This document shows, one piece after another, positions 1 through 8,693 of a stretch of DNA of 64,000 nucleotides (its first letter is position 1; each line of letters begins with the position of its first letter). The notes below the pieces were generated by a model. That model made no database searches. It saw nothing but the letters and a program-made list of their open reading frames with translations, and was not told where the DNA came from. Origin of the DNA: an uncultured Paludibacter sp. Lineage in GTDB: Bacteria > Bacteroidota > Bacteroidia > Bacteroidales > Paludibacteraceae. The position numbers and the translations under genes were made by a program. The stretch is from NCBI GenBank assembly GCA_937927845.1, contig CALFXE010000010.1, forward strand, positions 62,001 through 126,000, in the 5' to 3' direction.

Positions 1-1532
1 TCTAATGCCATTGCGCATGTTTCTGAAGAATTTTTTCCGGGTGTGCCAACTGCGGATTTATCTATAATAAACTTATTAAGAGAATTCTGATTTAGAACAG
101 TTTGTAATGGAACTGAATTACCTTTTCTTGAAACGTTTACAACATCTAATTTTGGAACTTCAACTATTTTAAATAGAGAACGGTATCCCGGTACACTATC
201 AATGACAAATTCATTGTTTTCAACTGTAATCTTAATTGTATTAGGATCAGCATAAAAGGTTTTAACATTGCGAGTTGCATTTATTACACCCTGATACTTT
301 TTAAGATTGTTTATAACAGCATTAGTATAAGAATTACAGTATAGCGCAACAGGAGCTTGAATAAAACTATACAATGATGCAAGGTCATTATATCCGTGAT
401 GCGCAGTCTGTACGCAATCGCTTTTCAAAATAGCTCTGGAGTAAAAACCTGTCATGTTGCTTTGCATTCTCGAACCGCCATCACCGAGTAACATAAACGA
501 CTTTCCATCCATTAACATTTTAAGAATAGTTGAGGTGTCGTTAAAATCTGTAATTACATTTTTCCCGGTAGTGTCAACAGCATCTTCATGAGTAAATAGC
601 ACATCAAATTTAATCCCTTGTAAAGTGAAACTTTGTCCGGTATGAAGTTTAACAAATTTACAATTAGGATAATAAGTGTTGAAAGTTTGCTTCATTAAAA
701 AAGTTCCCGTATCATATCCGGATTTCATAACTTGATAAGACGGAAAATTAAACATCACACTTTCTACATTAATAAATTCATTATACTTTGTAATAAATGG
801 ATATACACCATAAACATGGTCGCCATGAGCATGAGAGAAAAACCAAGAACGTATATTAATTTGACTTCCGACTTCCTGTCCGGTTATTTTATACATAAAA
901 TCTAATAAACCCTCTAAAGCAGCATTACTTGACTGACGTTGGTGACCGGCATCTATTACAAACAAACTGTTATCTTTCAGTTTAACAACTAACAAAGCAC
1001 CACAATCGATTCTCCAATAATCCAACTTAGAAGTCTGACCTTCTCCATGAGTATAATCTAAACTATATAGATAAAACTCAGATGAACCATCGCCTTGTAA
1101 TTCTGTATCTATTTCAGATAAAAGGCTACGACTTGAATTTTCTTGAATAATACGTGCTTCGTTTTTATTACTATTAAAATAAATGTAATAAGTTTGATTG
1201 TCTTTTTTTAATAAATATCCTGTGATACTTCCAATCTTATTATCTGATATATTAGTAAATCCGTTATTTAATAATTCCTCTATAAAGGAATTAAAACTCG
1301 TAGAATTTGTAGAACTGATAACAACCATTTTTGAATCTTCGGATGTGGTTGATTTGTCATCTAAAGCCAAACCTGGTCCTGCATTATATATTTCACTGAT
1401 TGATCCATCAGGATATTGAATTAAATCTTGAAATGGAAAATCTAATTCAGTGTTGGAAAAAACCTTTGTTTGAAGGGTTGACATGAGATTTATTAATACG
1501 AAAAATGATAGAAATTTGAAGAGTTGTTTCAT
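1..1532 (-). CDS. Secreted metallo-beta-lactamase-fold protein (3' end outside window)
   Basis: The frame is open on the minus strand from an ATG at 1532 to the left edge, so about 510 N-terminal residues are present and the stop lies outside. The protein begins MKQLFKFLSFFVLINL, a plausible signal peptide. Near the middle it carries SHAHGDHVYG, the HxHxDH metal-binding motif of the MBL fold, and later FTHEDAV and LLGDGGSRM segments as in large ComEC-like or hydrolase-type MBL proteins. Seen: the signal sequence, the motif and the length. Known: the MBL fold hydrolyses esters, thioesters or phosphodiesters using one or two metal ions. The substrate cannot be told from the sequence. A TAnnTTTG box upstream (1577-1584) supports the start. 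Confidence 0.75.
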   Translation of the reverse strand, partial: MKQLFKFLSFFVLINLMSTLQTKVFSNTELDFPFQDLIQYPDGSISEIYNAGPGLALDDKSTTSEDSKMVVISSTNSTSFNSFIEELLNNGFTNISDNKIGSITGYLLKKDNQTYYIYFNSNKNEARIIQENSSRSLLSEIDTELQGDGSSEFYLYSLDYTHGEGQTSKLDYWRIDCGALLVVKLKDNSLFVIDAGHQRQSSNAALEGLLDFMYKITGQEVGSQINIRSWFFSHAHGDHVYGVYPFITKYNEFINVESVMFNFPSYQVMKSGYDTGTFLMKQTFNTYYPNCKFVKLHTGQSFTLQGIKFDVLFTHEDAVDTTGKNVITDFNDTSTILKMLMDGKSFMLLGDGGSRMQSNMTGFYSRAILKSDCVQTAHHGYNDLASLYSFIQAPVALYCNSYTNAVINNLKKYQGVINATRNVKTFYADPNTIKITVENNEFVIDSVPGYRSLFKIVEVPKLDVVNVSRKGNSVPLQTVLNQNSLNKFIIDKSAVGTPGKNSSETCAMAL

Positions 1533-1576
1533 GAAAATATTATTATGTAATAGTAGATAATGGTCATTAATGGGTG

Positions 1577-1584
1577 CAAATATA
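1577..1584 (-). promoter_or_regulatory. Bacteroidota -7 box for the MBL-fold gene
   Basis: The minus strand reads TATATTTG, matching the TAnnTTTG consensus of Bacteroidota housekeeping promoters, about 45 bases upstream of the ATG at 1532. Confidence 0.45.
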
Positions 1585-1676
1585 GTAAAATATTTGCATA
1601 GAACTAACAAAACACATAAATGCCGTTGTAAAAATTAAGCTTATGGCGTATTCTTTTTAATTTCAAAAAAAATTAC

Positions 1677-1684
1677 TATTTTTG
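1677..1684 (+). promoter_or_regulatory. -7 box for efp
   Basis: TATTTTTG matches TAnnTTTG and lies about 48 bases before the efp ATG. It probably drives efp-dgkA and perhaps the ComF-like gene. Confidence 0.55.
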
Positions 1685-1732
1685 CAATCCAATTGAAAAT
1701 CAATAGGTTGAAAAATTATTAAAACAGACAAT

Positions 1733-2299
1733 ATGATTAATGCTCAAGACGTTAAAAACGGAACTTGTATCCGTATGGATGGGAAGTTATACTTTGTAAT
1801 AGACTTTCTTCATGTAAAGCCAGGTAAAGGAAACACATTTATGCGAACCAAATTAAAGGATGTAGTTAATGGTTACGTACTTGAACGCCGCTTTAATATC
1901 GGTGAAAAATTAGAAGATGTGCGTGTTGAACGCCGCCCTCATCAATTTCTTTATAAAGAAGGTGATGATTATATCTTCATGAATCAAGAATCTTTTGAAC
2001 AAATTCCAATTGCACACGATTTGATTAATGGTGTTGATTTTATGTTGGAAGGAATGATATTGGAAGTGGTGTCGGATGCAAGTACTGATACTGTCTTATA
2101 TGCTGATATGCCTGTGAAAGTTCAGATGCAAATTACTTATACTGAACCGGGTTTGAAAGGAGATACTGCAACTAATGCTTTGAAGCCTGCAACAGTAGAG
2201 TCGGGCGCAACAGTTCGTGTACCTTTGTTTATAGATGAAGGTGAAATGATAGAAATTGACACGCGCGATGGTTCGTATCTCAATAGAGTAAAAGCATAA
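1733..2299 (+). CDS. efp: Translation elongation factor P
   Basis: Full-length EF-P of 188 residues, the usual size. The protein binds between the P and E sites of the ribosome and relieves stalling at polyproline stretches. The N-terminal KOW-like domain holds the tip loop KPGKGNTF with Lys32, the position that carries the modification in many bacteria. No EpmA/EpmB-type modification gene is nearby. The conserved end, with DTRDGSYLNRV, is the EF-P signature. The dgkA ATG starts directly after the stop, so the two are almost certainly co-transcribed and perhaps translationally coupled. Confidence 0.97.
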   Translation: MINAQDVKNGTCIRMDGKLYFVIDFLHVKPGKGNTFMRTKLKDVVNGYVLERRFNIGEKLEDVRVERRPHQFLYKEGDDYIFMNQESFEQIPIAHDLINGVDFMLEGMILEVVSDASTDTVLYADMPVKVQMQITYTEPGLKGDTATNALKPATVESGATVRVPLFIDEGEMIEIDTRDGSYLNRVKA

Positions 2300-2674
2300 A
2301 TGAAAAGTCGAATTGACAGCTTTAGAAATGCAATCAGGGGAATTCGCATGGTTTTTAAATCAGAAAGAAACATGCAGATTCACCTGATTGTTGCTTTTTT
2401 AGTAGTCATTGCCGGTAGTTTGTTAAATATTAATCTGATAGAGTGGTGCTTGTGTTTGCTCTGTTTCGGATTAGTAATGGGTGCGGAAATGGTTAATACT
2501 ACCTTAGAAAATATAGTAGACTTAGTTTCGCCCCAGAAACATAAACTTGCAGGGAAAGCTAAGGATATTGCTGCCGGTGCTGTTTTGATTACTGCAATTG
2601 TGTCGGCAATCATAGGATTAATAATCTTTATTCCCAAAATATGGGTCTACATTTCAAATTTATTTAATGGTTGA
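2300..2674 (+). CDS. dgkA: Diacylglycerol kinase family membrane protein
   Basis: 124 residues with three hydrophobic segments and the family signature GAEMVNTTLENIVDLVSP, whose Glu and Asn residues bind ATP and Mg in DgkA. The family phosphorylates diacylglycerol or, in Gram-positive relatives, undecaprenol in the inner membrane. Which lipid is used here cannot be decided from the sequence. Its ATG follows the efp TAA with no spacer. Confidence 0.92.
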   Translation: MKSRIDSFRNAIRGIRMVFKSERNMQIHLIVAFLVVIAGSLLNINLIEWCLCLLCFGLVMGAEMVNTTLENIVDLVSPQKHKLAGKAKDIAAGAVLITAIVSAIIGLIIFIPKIWVYISNLFNG

Positions 2675-2701
2675 TGTAGAAATATAAAAAACCCCCTATT
2701 T

Positions 2702-3388
2702 ATGAAATCTTTGTTTACACACTTATTAAATCTTATTTATCCCAATTTGTGTCTTATTTGCAACGAAAGTCTATTGCGAGGCGAAGAAATTATTTGTATG
2801 AAATGTTTACATGAAATGCCTAAGACTAATTATCATCTCCAAATCGACAATACTGTCGAAAAACGTTTTTGGGGAAGAGTTCCCGTACAATATGGTACAT
2901 CATATTTTCACTTTTATAAAGGTTCTCCTTTTCAGAAATTATTACATGAACTAAAATATAAAGGAAATAAAGCAGTTGGAAGAATAATCGGAAGGTTTGC
3001 TGCCATCGATTTACAACAATCGCCCAACTTTAGTTCGATTGATTTAATTGTTCCTGTTCCTCTACATCCAAAGAAATATGCAAAAAGAGGTTACAATCAA
3101 AGTGAATGGATAGCAAAAGGTTTGTCGGAAGTATTAGAAAAGCCTATAGATGCCAACAATCTCATCAGAGTTAAAAAGAATACAACACAGACCAAAAAAT
3201 CAATATTTGAAAGATATGAAAATACAACAGGCATTTTTGCTCAGAGAGATACTTCATTATTTAAACATAAACATATTTTATTGGTAGATGACGTATTAAC
3301 AACCGGCTCAACTTTGGAAGCTTGCATGATAGCTTTGATGGAAACTGATTATATAACTATTAGCGTTTTTACCCTTGCAATTGCATAA
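2702..3388 (+). CDS. ComF family phosphoribosyltransferase-like protein
   Basis: 228 residues. The N-terminus has a four-cysteine zinc finger (CLICNESL...CMKCL, residues about 17-36). The C-terminal half is a type I phosphoribosyltransferase fold with the PRPP-binding loop LLVDDVLTTGSTL near residue 200. ComF/GntX proteins are linked to DNA uptake and DNA processing in several bacteria, but their enzymatic substrate is not settled. The gene follows dgkA by 27 bases and probably shares its transcript. Confidence 0.9.
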   Translation: MKSLFTHLLNLIYPNLCLICNESLLRGEEIICMKCLHEMPKTNYHLQIDNTVEKRFWGRVPVQYGTSYFHFYKGSPFQKLLHELKYKGNKAVGRIIGRFAAIDLQQSPNFSSIDLIVPVPLHPKKYAKRGYNQSEWIAKGLSEVLEKPIDANNLIRVKKNTTQTKKSIFERYENTTGIFAQRDTSLFKHKHILLVDDVLTTGSTLEACMIALMETDYITISVFTLAIA

Positions 3389-3488
3389 TAATGCTGAAAT
3401 AATTCAATTCATCTCTAAAATTCTATTAAAATATATTTAACTGCTTTATAACATTGTTTTAAATTACAGATTTCATGTTTTTTTTTGT

Positions 3489-3495
3489 TATTTTG
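3489..3495 (+). promoter_or_regulatory. Possible -7 box for galK
   Basis: TATTTTG is one base short of TAnnTTTG and lies 36 bases before the galK ATG in a T-rich leader. Weak match. Confidence 0.3.
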
Positions 3496-3530
3496 CGCCT
3501 CCTTTTGCAACTTCTAATTAAATAAAAAAT

Positions 3531-4691
3531 ATGACAACACAAGAATTAAAAAAAGCTTTTCAAGAAACTTATGGTAAACTGGCTGATGCAGTGTATTTTG
3601 CACCCGGACGTGTAAACCTTATTGGTGAACATACAGACTATAACGGCGGTGCGGTATTTCCATGTGCACTAAGTTTTGGTACTAACTTGGTTATTGCTAA
3701 AAACGATAAAAAGGTAATGAATTTCAAATCATTAAATCAACCTGAAATTGTTACTTTAAACTTAGATCAATTAACAACTCGTCTCGAAAATTCATGGGTA
3801 AATTATCCGCTTGGGGTTATGGCTCAGTTTATTAAGAGAGGCGTGAAGTTTACAGATGGATATGATATTCTTATCTGGGGTAATGTTCCTAATGGAGCGG
3901 GACTTTCTTCTTCGGCAGCTTTAGAGGTTGTAACGGCATTTGCTCTTAACGACCAGTTAAATGCAGGGTTTAACCGTACAGATATTGCTTTAATCGGACA
4001 AAAGGCTGAGCATGAATTTGCTTTGGTGAATTGTGGTATCATGGACCAGTTTGTGTCAGCTAATGGTGCGAAAGATAATGCAGTGCACCTGAATTGCGAT
4101 ACTCTTGAATTTGAACTTGTTCCTGTGAAATTGGAGGGAGTTAAGATTGTAATTTCAAACACTCATTCACCACATAAATTAGACTCAGGTGCTTATAACC
4201 AACGTGTAGCAGAATGTAAAAAAGCTGTTGAACAGTTGAATACAGTACGTCCGATAAAATTTTTAGCCGAATTGACAGAAGCAGATTTTAAAGAAGTTGA
4301 ATCTGCAATCACAGATCCGGTAGCTCATAAAAGAGCACGTCACGTTGTGGGTGAAGTTCAACGTACTTCAGACGCAGTAAAAGCATTGAAAGCAGGTGAT
4401 ATTACTAAGTTTGGTAAATTGATGAATGCTTCTCATGTTTCATTACGTGATGATTATGAAGTAACCGGTCCGGAACTCGACTGTATGGCAGAGGAAGCTT
4501 GGAAAATTGATGGCGTTATTGGTTCGAGAATGACAGGCGGTGGTTTTGGCGGCTGCACTGTGTCATTAGTTAAAGATGAAGCTATCGATACATTCATTAA
4601 ACAAGTAGGCGAGAATTACGAAAAACGTATTGGTATTAAACCTGATTTCTATATTGCAGAAATTGGTAATGGCGCCACAAGAATCGAATAA
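3531..4691 (+). CDS. galK: Galactokinase
   Basis: 386 residues, full length for the GHMP kinase family. It phosphorylates alpha-D-galactose to galactose 1-phosphate with ATP, the first committed Leloir step. The three family motifs are present: GRVNLIGEHTDYNGG (residues 26-40, galactokinase signature), PNGAGLSSSAAL (120-131, phosphate-binding loop) and MTGGGFGGC near the C-terminus. galM follows, giving galactose mutarotation plus phosphorylation side by side. galT and galE are not in the window. Confidence 0.97.
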   Translation: MTTQELKKAFQETYGKLADAVYFAPGRVNLIGEHTDYNGGAVFPCALSFGTNLVIAKNDKKVMNFKSLNQPEIVTLNLDQLTTRLENSWVNYPLGVMAQFIKRGVKFTDGYDILIWGNVPNGAGLSSSAALEVVTAFALNDQLNAGFNRTDIALIGQKAEHEFALVNCGIMDQFVSANGAKDNAVHLNCDTLEFELVPVKLEGVKIVISNTHSPHKLDSGAYNQRVAECKKAVEQLNTVRPIKFLAELTEADFKEVESAITDPVAHKRARHVVGEVQRTSDAVKALKAGDITKFGKLMNASHVSLRDDYEVTGPELDCMAEEAWKIDGVIGSRMTGGGFGGCTVSLVKDEAIDTFIKQVGENYEKRIGIKPDFYIAEIGNGATRIE

Positions 4692-4705
4692 TAACTTTTA
4701 AACTG

Positions 4706-4783
4706 CAAAAGGCACAAAAGAATACACAAAGATTTTGTTTCTAACAAATACTTTGGTGGAGTAGTATTTTCTTGTGCCTTTTG
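4706..4783. repeat. Long imperfect hairpin between galK and galM
   Basis: Outer arms CAAAAGGCACAA (4706-4717) and TTGTGCCTTTTG (4772-4783) are perfectly complementary. The next eight bases inward match at six positions. An inner stem pairs CAAAG-TTTGTT with AACAAA-CTTTG. Together they form a long, nearly symmetrical hairpin filling the intergenic gap. There is no T-run directly after it, so a simple terminator is less likely than an extragenic palindromic or MITE-like element. Confidence 0.6.
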
Positions 4784-4805
4784 TGGTTCTATAAAAAATA
4801 AAGAC

Positions 4806-5831
4806 ATGGAAAAAATAATAATAAACAACAAAGAAGTTAAGCTTTACACAATTAAGAATAGTAAAGGAATGTCGGCTGAAGTTATCAATTATGGTACTAA
4901 AATCATTAAATTAATGGTTGCTGATAAAAATAATAAGTTTGATGATGTTGTATTGGGCTTTGACACTTTACAGGAAAATATCGACAAAGAACCGTATTTC
5001 GGTACTACTTGCGGCAGATTTGCAAATAGAATAAAGGATGGAAAATTTTCATTGGATGGTGTAGAATATTCACTTGCTCAAAACAATGGAGGTAATGCGC
5101 TGCACGGTGGTATAGAAGGCTTTAATTCTAAAGTTTGGGATGTCGTTCAGATTTCCGATAATAGTATAAAAATGTATTATCAATCGAAAGATGGTGAAGA
5201 AGGCTATCCCGGAACATTAGATTGTTATGTTACATATAGCATAACTGAAGATAATGAGTTGAAGATTGAATATGATGCGTCTACAGATAAAGCTACGGTT
5301 ATTGGTCTGACTAATCACTCATATTTTAATTTAAAAGGTTGTGGTAATGGAACGGTACGTGATCATATTCTACAGATAAATGCTGATTTTCACACAGTTT
5401 TAGATGAAACAGCATCTCCTACAGGAGAGATTCGTCCTGTTGATAACTCTCCATTTGATTTTCGTAAACCTGTAGTTATTGGAAATGTAATAGATGCACC
5501 TGAATATGTTGCAGGAAGAGGGATTGATAATAATTGGACTATTAGAAAAAATCAACCTAAAGAACTTGCATTGGCAGCTACTTTATATGAACCTGTAAGT
5601 GGACGTAAAATGGAAGTCTTAACAACTCAACCTGGTGTTCAGATATATACGGCTAACTGGGTAGATAAACAAACCGGAAAGTATGGTAAGACTTTCGCCG
5701 AACAAGATTCTATTTGTTTAGAGACACAAAATTTTCCTAATTCGCCAAATATTGCTCATTTCCCAAGTTCAGTATTGAGACCGGGAGAAAAATATCAAGA
5801 AGTTTGTATTTATAAGTTTTCAGCTATATAA
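4806..5831 (+). CDS. galM: Aldose 1-epimerase (galactose mutarotase)
   Basis: 341 residues, the normal length of the galactose mutarotase family. It interconverts the alpha and beta anomers of galactose so galactokinase can use it. The conserved catalytic histidine sits in LTNHSYFNL (around residue 173) and the catalytic glutamate in CLETQNFPNSPN (around 302). The R-F-A-N-R-I motif near residue 75 is also typical. No signal peptide is visible, so it should be cytoplasmic. It is separated from galK by a hairpin-forming spacer and may be partly uncoupled from it. Confidence 0.95.
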   Translation: MEKIIINNKEVKLYTIKNSKGMSAEVINYGTKIIKLMVADKNNKFDDVVLGFDTLQENIDKEPYFGTTCGRFANRIKDGKFSLDGVEYSLAQNNGGNALHGGIEGFNSKVWDVVQISDNSIKMYYQSKDGEEGYPGTLDCYVTYSITEDNELKIEYDASTDKATVIGLTNHSYFNLKGCGNGTVRDHILQINADFHTVLDETASPTGEIRPVDNSPFDFRKPVVIGNVIDAPEYVAGRGIDNNWTIRKNQPKELALAATLYEPVSGRKMEVLTTQPGVQIYTANWVDKQTGKYGKTFAEQDSICLETQNFPNSPNIAHFPSSVLRPGEKYQEVCIYKFSAI

Positions 5832-5858
5832 ATCAATTGTTTTTATATTCAGTAAAAA

Positions 5859-6617
5859 ATGAATTCTCTCAGAAAAAAATATAAATTTGAAATTTCGCCT
5901 CAAACAGTCGATTTCAATTATCAGATTACATTAGCATCTCTAACAGATTTGCTCCTTACCACTGCCGGCTATAATGCAGAGGAAAATGGTTTCGGAATGC
6001 GAAAGTTAAATGAAAAGGGACTGTCGTGGGTACTATTGAGATTAGCAATTGAAATCGAAAAGCGACCATTTCAATATGAAACTATAGAAATTGAAACTTG
6101 GATAGAATCAGTGAATAGAGTTAGTACCAGTCGAAATTTTTGTATAAGAAATAATGAGGGAAGAGTTATAGGATATGCAACATCTAACTGGGCTATGATC
6201 GATAATGTGTCGCGAAGAGCCCAGGATTTGTTCACATTGGATAATATTCGTGCATTTGAATCACAACAAACCGTACCAATTGAAAAACCGAAAAAGTTGG
6301 ATAGTTGCAATGGGGAACAGATAGATCAATTTAAAACAAAATATAGCCATATCGATATTAACCGACACGTAAACACGATGAGATATATTGAGTGGGTTAG
6401 CAACTGTTTTTCTTTAGAGCATTATGAAACTAAGAAAATTAAGCGTGCCGATTTTAATTTTATGAGCGAAATATTGTTTGGTGATGAAGTTACAATCCAT
6501 TTCTTAAATGGAGTTGACAATACCTACCAGTTTGAAATTTTTCACAATGGCAAAACAAGCTGTAGAGCAAAGTTAGTTTTTGAAGAAAAGAGTATTAATG
6601 CCCACCACCTTTGCTGA
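5859..6617 (+). CDS. Acyl-ACP thioesterase
   Basis: 252 residues with two hotdog-fold halves, as in the FatA/FatB-like bacterial acyl-ACP thioesterases that release fatty acids from acyl carrier protein. The second half has HIDINRHVNTMRYIEWV (near residue 165), matching the Asn-x-His catalytic segment of the plant enzymes. The N-terminal half contains the substrate-binding helix region with GLSWVLLRL. The last 23 bases overlap the 3' end of the convergent sugar transferase gene. Confidence 0.88.
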   Translation: MNSLRKKYKFEISPQTVDFNYQITLASLTDLLLTTAGYNAEENGFGMRKLNEKGLSWVLLRLAIEIEKRPFQYETIEIETWIESVNRVSTSRNFCIRNNEGRVIGYATSNWAMIDNVSRRAQDLFTLDNIRAFESQQTVPIEKPKKLDSCNGEQIDQFKTKYSHIDINRHVNTMRYIEWVSNCFSLEHYETKKIKRADFNFMSEILFGDEVTIHFLNGVDNTYQFEIFHNGKTSCRAKLVFEEKSINAHHLC

Positions 6618-7320
6618 TTACTACAGCTCCTCTCCAAACTACATATAAATCTGTCAGTAGTAATTTCCATGGAGAATATGTCAGACAGCGATGTGCATAT
6701 TCATATTCATATATAGGTTTACCAAACTCAGGAGTGCCCTTTCTTACATGTCCATAGCCAAGTAATCCGCCTCTTAAAAGCTTTCTTGTTACATTACCTT
6801 GTGCCAAGTCTCTTTCGTAATGATGGACAGCTAAAGGTCGCGGACCAACAATCGACATATCGCCTCTCAAAATCATATAAAACTGAGGAATTTCGTCAAG
6901 GTAATATTTTTTCACAAATTCGCCTAAATGAGTTCTGGCTTCCGGTTTCCATTCGTTTTGATAGGCATGCCAATCGCCCTTAGCTTGTAATTCTTTATCT
7001 ATGAAAGAAGTTTTTATAAGTCTTATTTTCCACTTCTTAATTATTTTACCTTGACTGACAGCATTATAATAAAAGAAAAGAGGTCCTTTATTCTCAGGGA
7101 TAACTATGCCTTCAATCCAATTAAAGATTAATAGCAGTAAAAGTACAGGTGAAGTGATAACTAAAAATAAGAAAGCAGCTATCTTATCTAAAATAAGTTT
7201 TAGAAATGATATTTTAATAGGCTCTTTTAATTCGAAAATCTCTTTATATTTTTCTTTTATCTCTTCGGTTGGTGGGGTGTATGGAAATGCTTCAAGAGGT
7301 TCGTTCTGATTTGGTGTCAT
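6595..7320 (-). CDS. Sugar-phosphate transferase (monotopic phosphoglycosyl transferase)
   Basis: 241 residues. One hydrophobic membrane segment lies at about 45-66, followed by a cytoplasmic catalytic domain. The Asp-Glu dyad sits in YYLDEIPQF (142-143), and RGDMSIVGPRPL follows at about 152. Both are signatures of the WcaJ/PglC class, which transfers a sugar 1-phosphate from a nucleotide sugar to undecaprenyl phosphate to start glycan assembly. No other glycan assembly genes are adjacent, so the final product is unknown. The membrane segment is followed by a short loop instead of the long N-terminal membrane domain of WcaJ, so this is the short PglC-like form. Confidence 0.9.
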   Translation of the reverse strand: MTPNQNEPLEAFPYTPPTEEIKEKYKEIFELKEPIKISFLKLILDKIAAFLFLVITSPVLLLLLIFNWIEGIVIPENKGPLFFYYNAVSQGKIIKKWKIRLIKTSFIDKELQAKGDWHAYQNEWKPEARTHLGEFVKKYYLDEIPQFYMILRGDMSIVGPRPLAVHHYERDLAQGNVTRKLLRGGLLGYGHVRKGTPEFGKPIYEYEYAHRCLTYSPWKLLLTDLYVVWRGAVVISKGGGH

Positions 7321-7351
7321 ATTTTATTTACTCTATTTCAATTTTAGGGTT

Positions 7352-7359
7352 CAAAGTTA
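7352..7359 (-). promoter_or_regulatory. -7 box for the sugar transferase gene
   Basis: The minus strand reads TAACTTTG (TAnnTTTG), about 32 bases upstream of the ATG at 7320. Confidence 0.5.
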
Positions 7360-7415
7360 ATCAAAGAAACAAGAGGTAACAAATATTTTGTGAAAAAAAT
7401 TAAAAATTTTACGAA

Positions 7416-8243
7416 CTACAAATCATTTGTAAATTTAAATCCGACATAAAAACTCTTAAACCATGATTTTAGTTTATTTTCAAAGATTTCTTTTGCATTT
7501 TTCCCTGTACAATGACCTGAAAAGATATTGATATTTGAATAGTTATGTTGTAGAAATTCAGCAATAATTTTTATATCATCGTGAGTTTCATAATCTTCAC
7601 CATCAATTAAATGAAAGCCACCTATAACAAGACTGATTTTTTCAGAAGTATGTTTTCGAGCAGTTTCGAGCATGTTTAACAAACCATGATGCGCACATCC
7701 GGTATATACGATTTGTTTATCTTCTCCGACTGAGACCACAATTTCATGATTAAAATTATCAGGTTTCAATTCGTTGTAAGAGTTTTGGAAAAGATTAGAG
7801 TTACCTTTCGGCTTTGGATATTCATCACACTCAATATGTGAAGCAATAAAACTTTCGCCTATTAAAGGTTTATCTTCTACAAGCAACATTCTTTCTTTAT
7901 AAGACTGATAATCAATACTATTTCCTATTTCTCTTAATCCATTGCGTTTAGAATACAGTTGTCTGTTGAGTGCATATTTTGATAAAACAACTTTTGCTTT
8001 CTTGTTTATTTTCAAAAATGATTTGAGTCCGCCAATATGATCACTATGAGCATGGGATATAAACACAAAATCAACATTAGAAAGATTAATATTTAAAGTC
8101 TTTGCATTTTTGATAAACAAGTCGGATGCACCTGTGTCAAACAGGTATGTAAAGCCTTTGTGTTCAAGATAGATAGATAATCCATGCTCTGAACCTAAAT
8201 TATCATCAGATACATTATTGTCGGATAGTACTACAAATTTCAT
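7416..8243 (-). CDS. MBL-fold metallo-hydrolase (dihydropterin-methyl-aminobenzene-phosphate synthase-like)
   Basis: 275 residues. The zinc site HAHSDH is at 64-69. Further ligands are expected in YTGCAHHGLLN (around 190), GGFHL and the C-terminal SGHCTGKNA. This arrangement resembles the small MBL subfamily often annotated as 7,8-dihydropterin-6-methyl-4-(beta-D-ribofuranosyl)-aminobenzene-5'-phosphate synthase, but real substrates are mostly unknown. Its start overlaps the stop of the DUF134 gene by four bases, so the two are translated from one mRNA. DUF134 proteins and MBL hydrolases are frequent neighbours in anaerobes. Confidence 0.85.
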   Translation of the reverse strand: MKFVVLSDNNVSDDNLGSEHGLSIYLEHKGFTYLFDTGASDLFIKNAKTLNINLSNVDFVFISHAHSDHIGGLKSFLKINKKAKVVLSKYALNRQLYSKRNGLREIGNSIDYQSYKERMLLVEDKPLIGESFIASHIECDEYPKPKGNSNLFQNSYNELKPDNFNHEIVVSVGEDKQIVYTGCAHHGLLNMLETARKHTSEKISLVIGGFHLIDGEDYETHDDIKIIAEFLQHNYSNINIFSGHCTGKNAKEIFENKLKSWFKSFYVGFKFTNDL

Positions 8244-8656
8244 TTTTGATTACCTTTTATTGGAATTAAATCATTGTCTTCGTGATTGTCCTTACCTCTA
8301 CAATGTGGTCTATTTAAGTCTTCATCTACCAATTTATGGCAATGTCTACAGCGAAACCACTCACGATCGAACTCAACATTTCCTCCCTCTATTACAATCA
8401 TTTTTCCTTCAACAAAGGCTTTAGCTACAGACTTTCTGGCATTTTCATAAATTCTTGTAAGAGTTGGACGTGATATGTTCATTTTTTCAGCCGCCTGTTC
8501 TTGGAATAAGCCTTCGTAATCCAATAAGCGAATTGCTTCATATTCGTCGTAATGCAATATGATTGTTTCCAATTCGCTTCTTGGAATACCAAAAGGTTTA
8601 TAACCTTTCATTAAAGGAGGAGAATTCACTCTTCTATGTTGTTTGGGACGAGGCAT
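8240..8656 (-). CDS. DUF134 (UPF0251) helix-turn-helix protein
   Basis: 138 residues starting MPRPKQHRRVNSPP, the conserved start of the UPF0251/DUF134 family. A sigma-like helix-turn-helix follows at about 35-75 (EYEAIRLLDYEGLFQEQAA, then ISRPTLTRIYENARK). The C-terminus has a Cys/His cluster (CRHCHK...PHCRGKDNH) that could bind a metal. The family is presumed to bind DNA. It lies between the CoA-disulfide-reductase-like gene and the MBL gene, overlapping the latter, and is a candidate local regulator for this cluster. Confidence 0.88.
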   Translation of the reverse strand: MPRPKQHRRVNSPPLMKGYKPFGIPRSELETIILHYDEYEAIRLLDYEGLFQEQAAEKMNISRPTLTRIYENARKSVAKAFVEGKMIVIEGGNVEFDREWFRCRHCHKLVDEDLNRPHCRGKDNHEDNDLIPIKGNQK

Positions 8657-8693
8657 TTAAATAAATTATGATTAAGAATTTTAAAATGATTTT

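Noticed and set aside
1198..1419. 73-codon plus frame inside the MBL-fold gene
   Set aside because: Antisense shadow of a longer, motif-bearing minus-strand gene.
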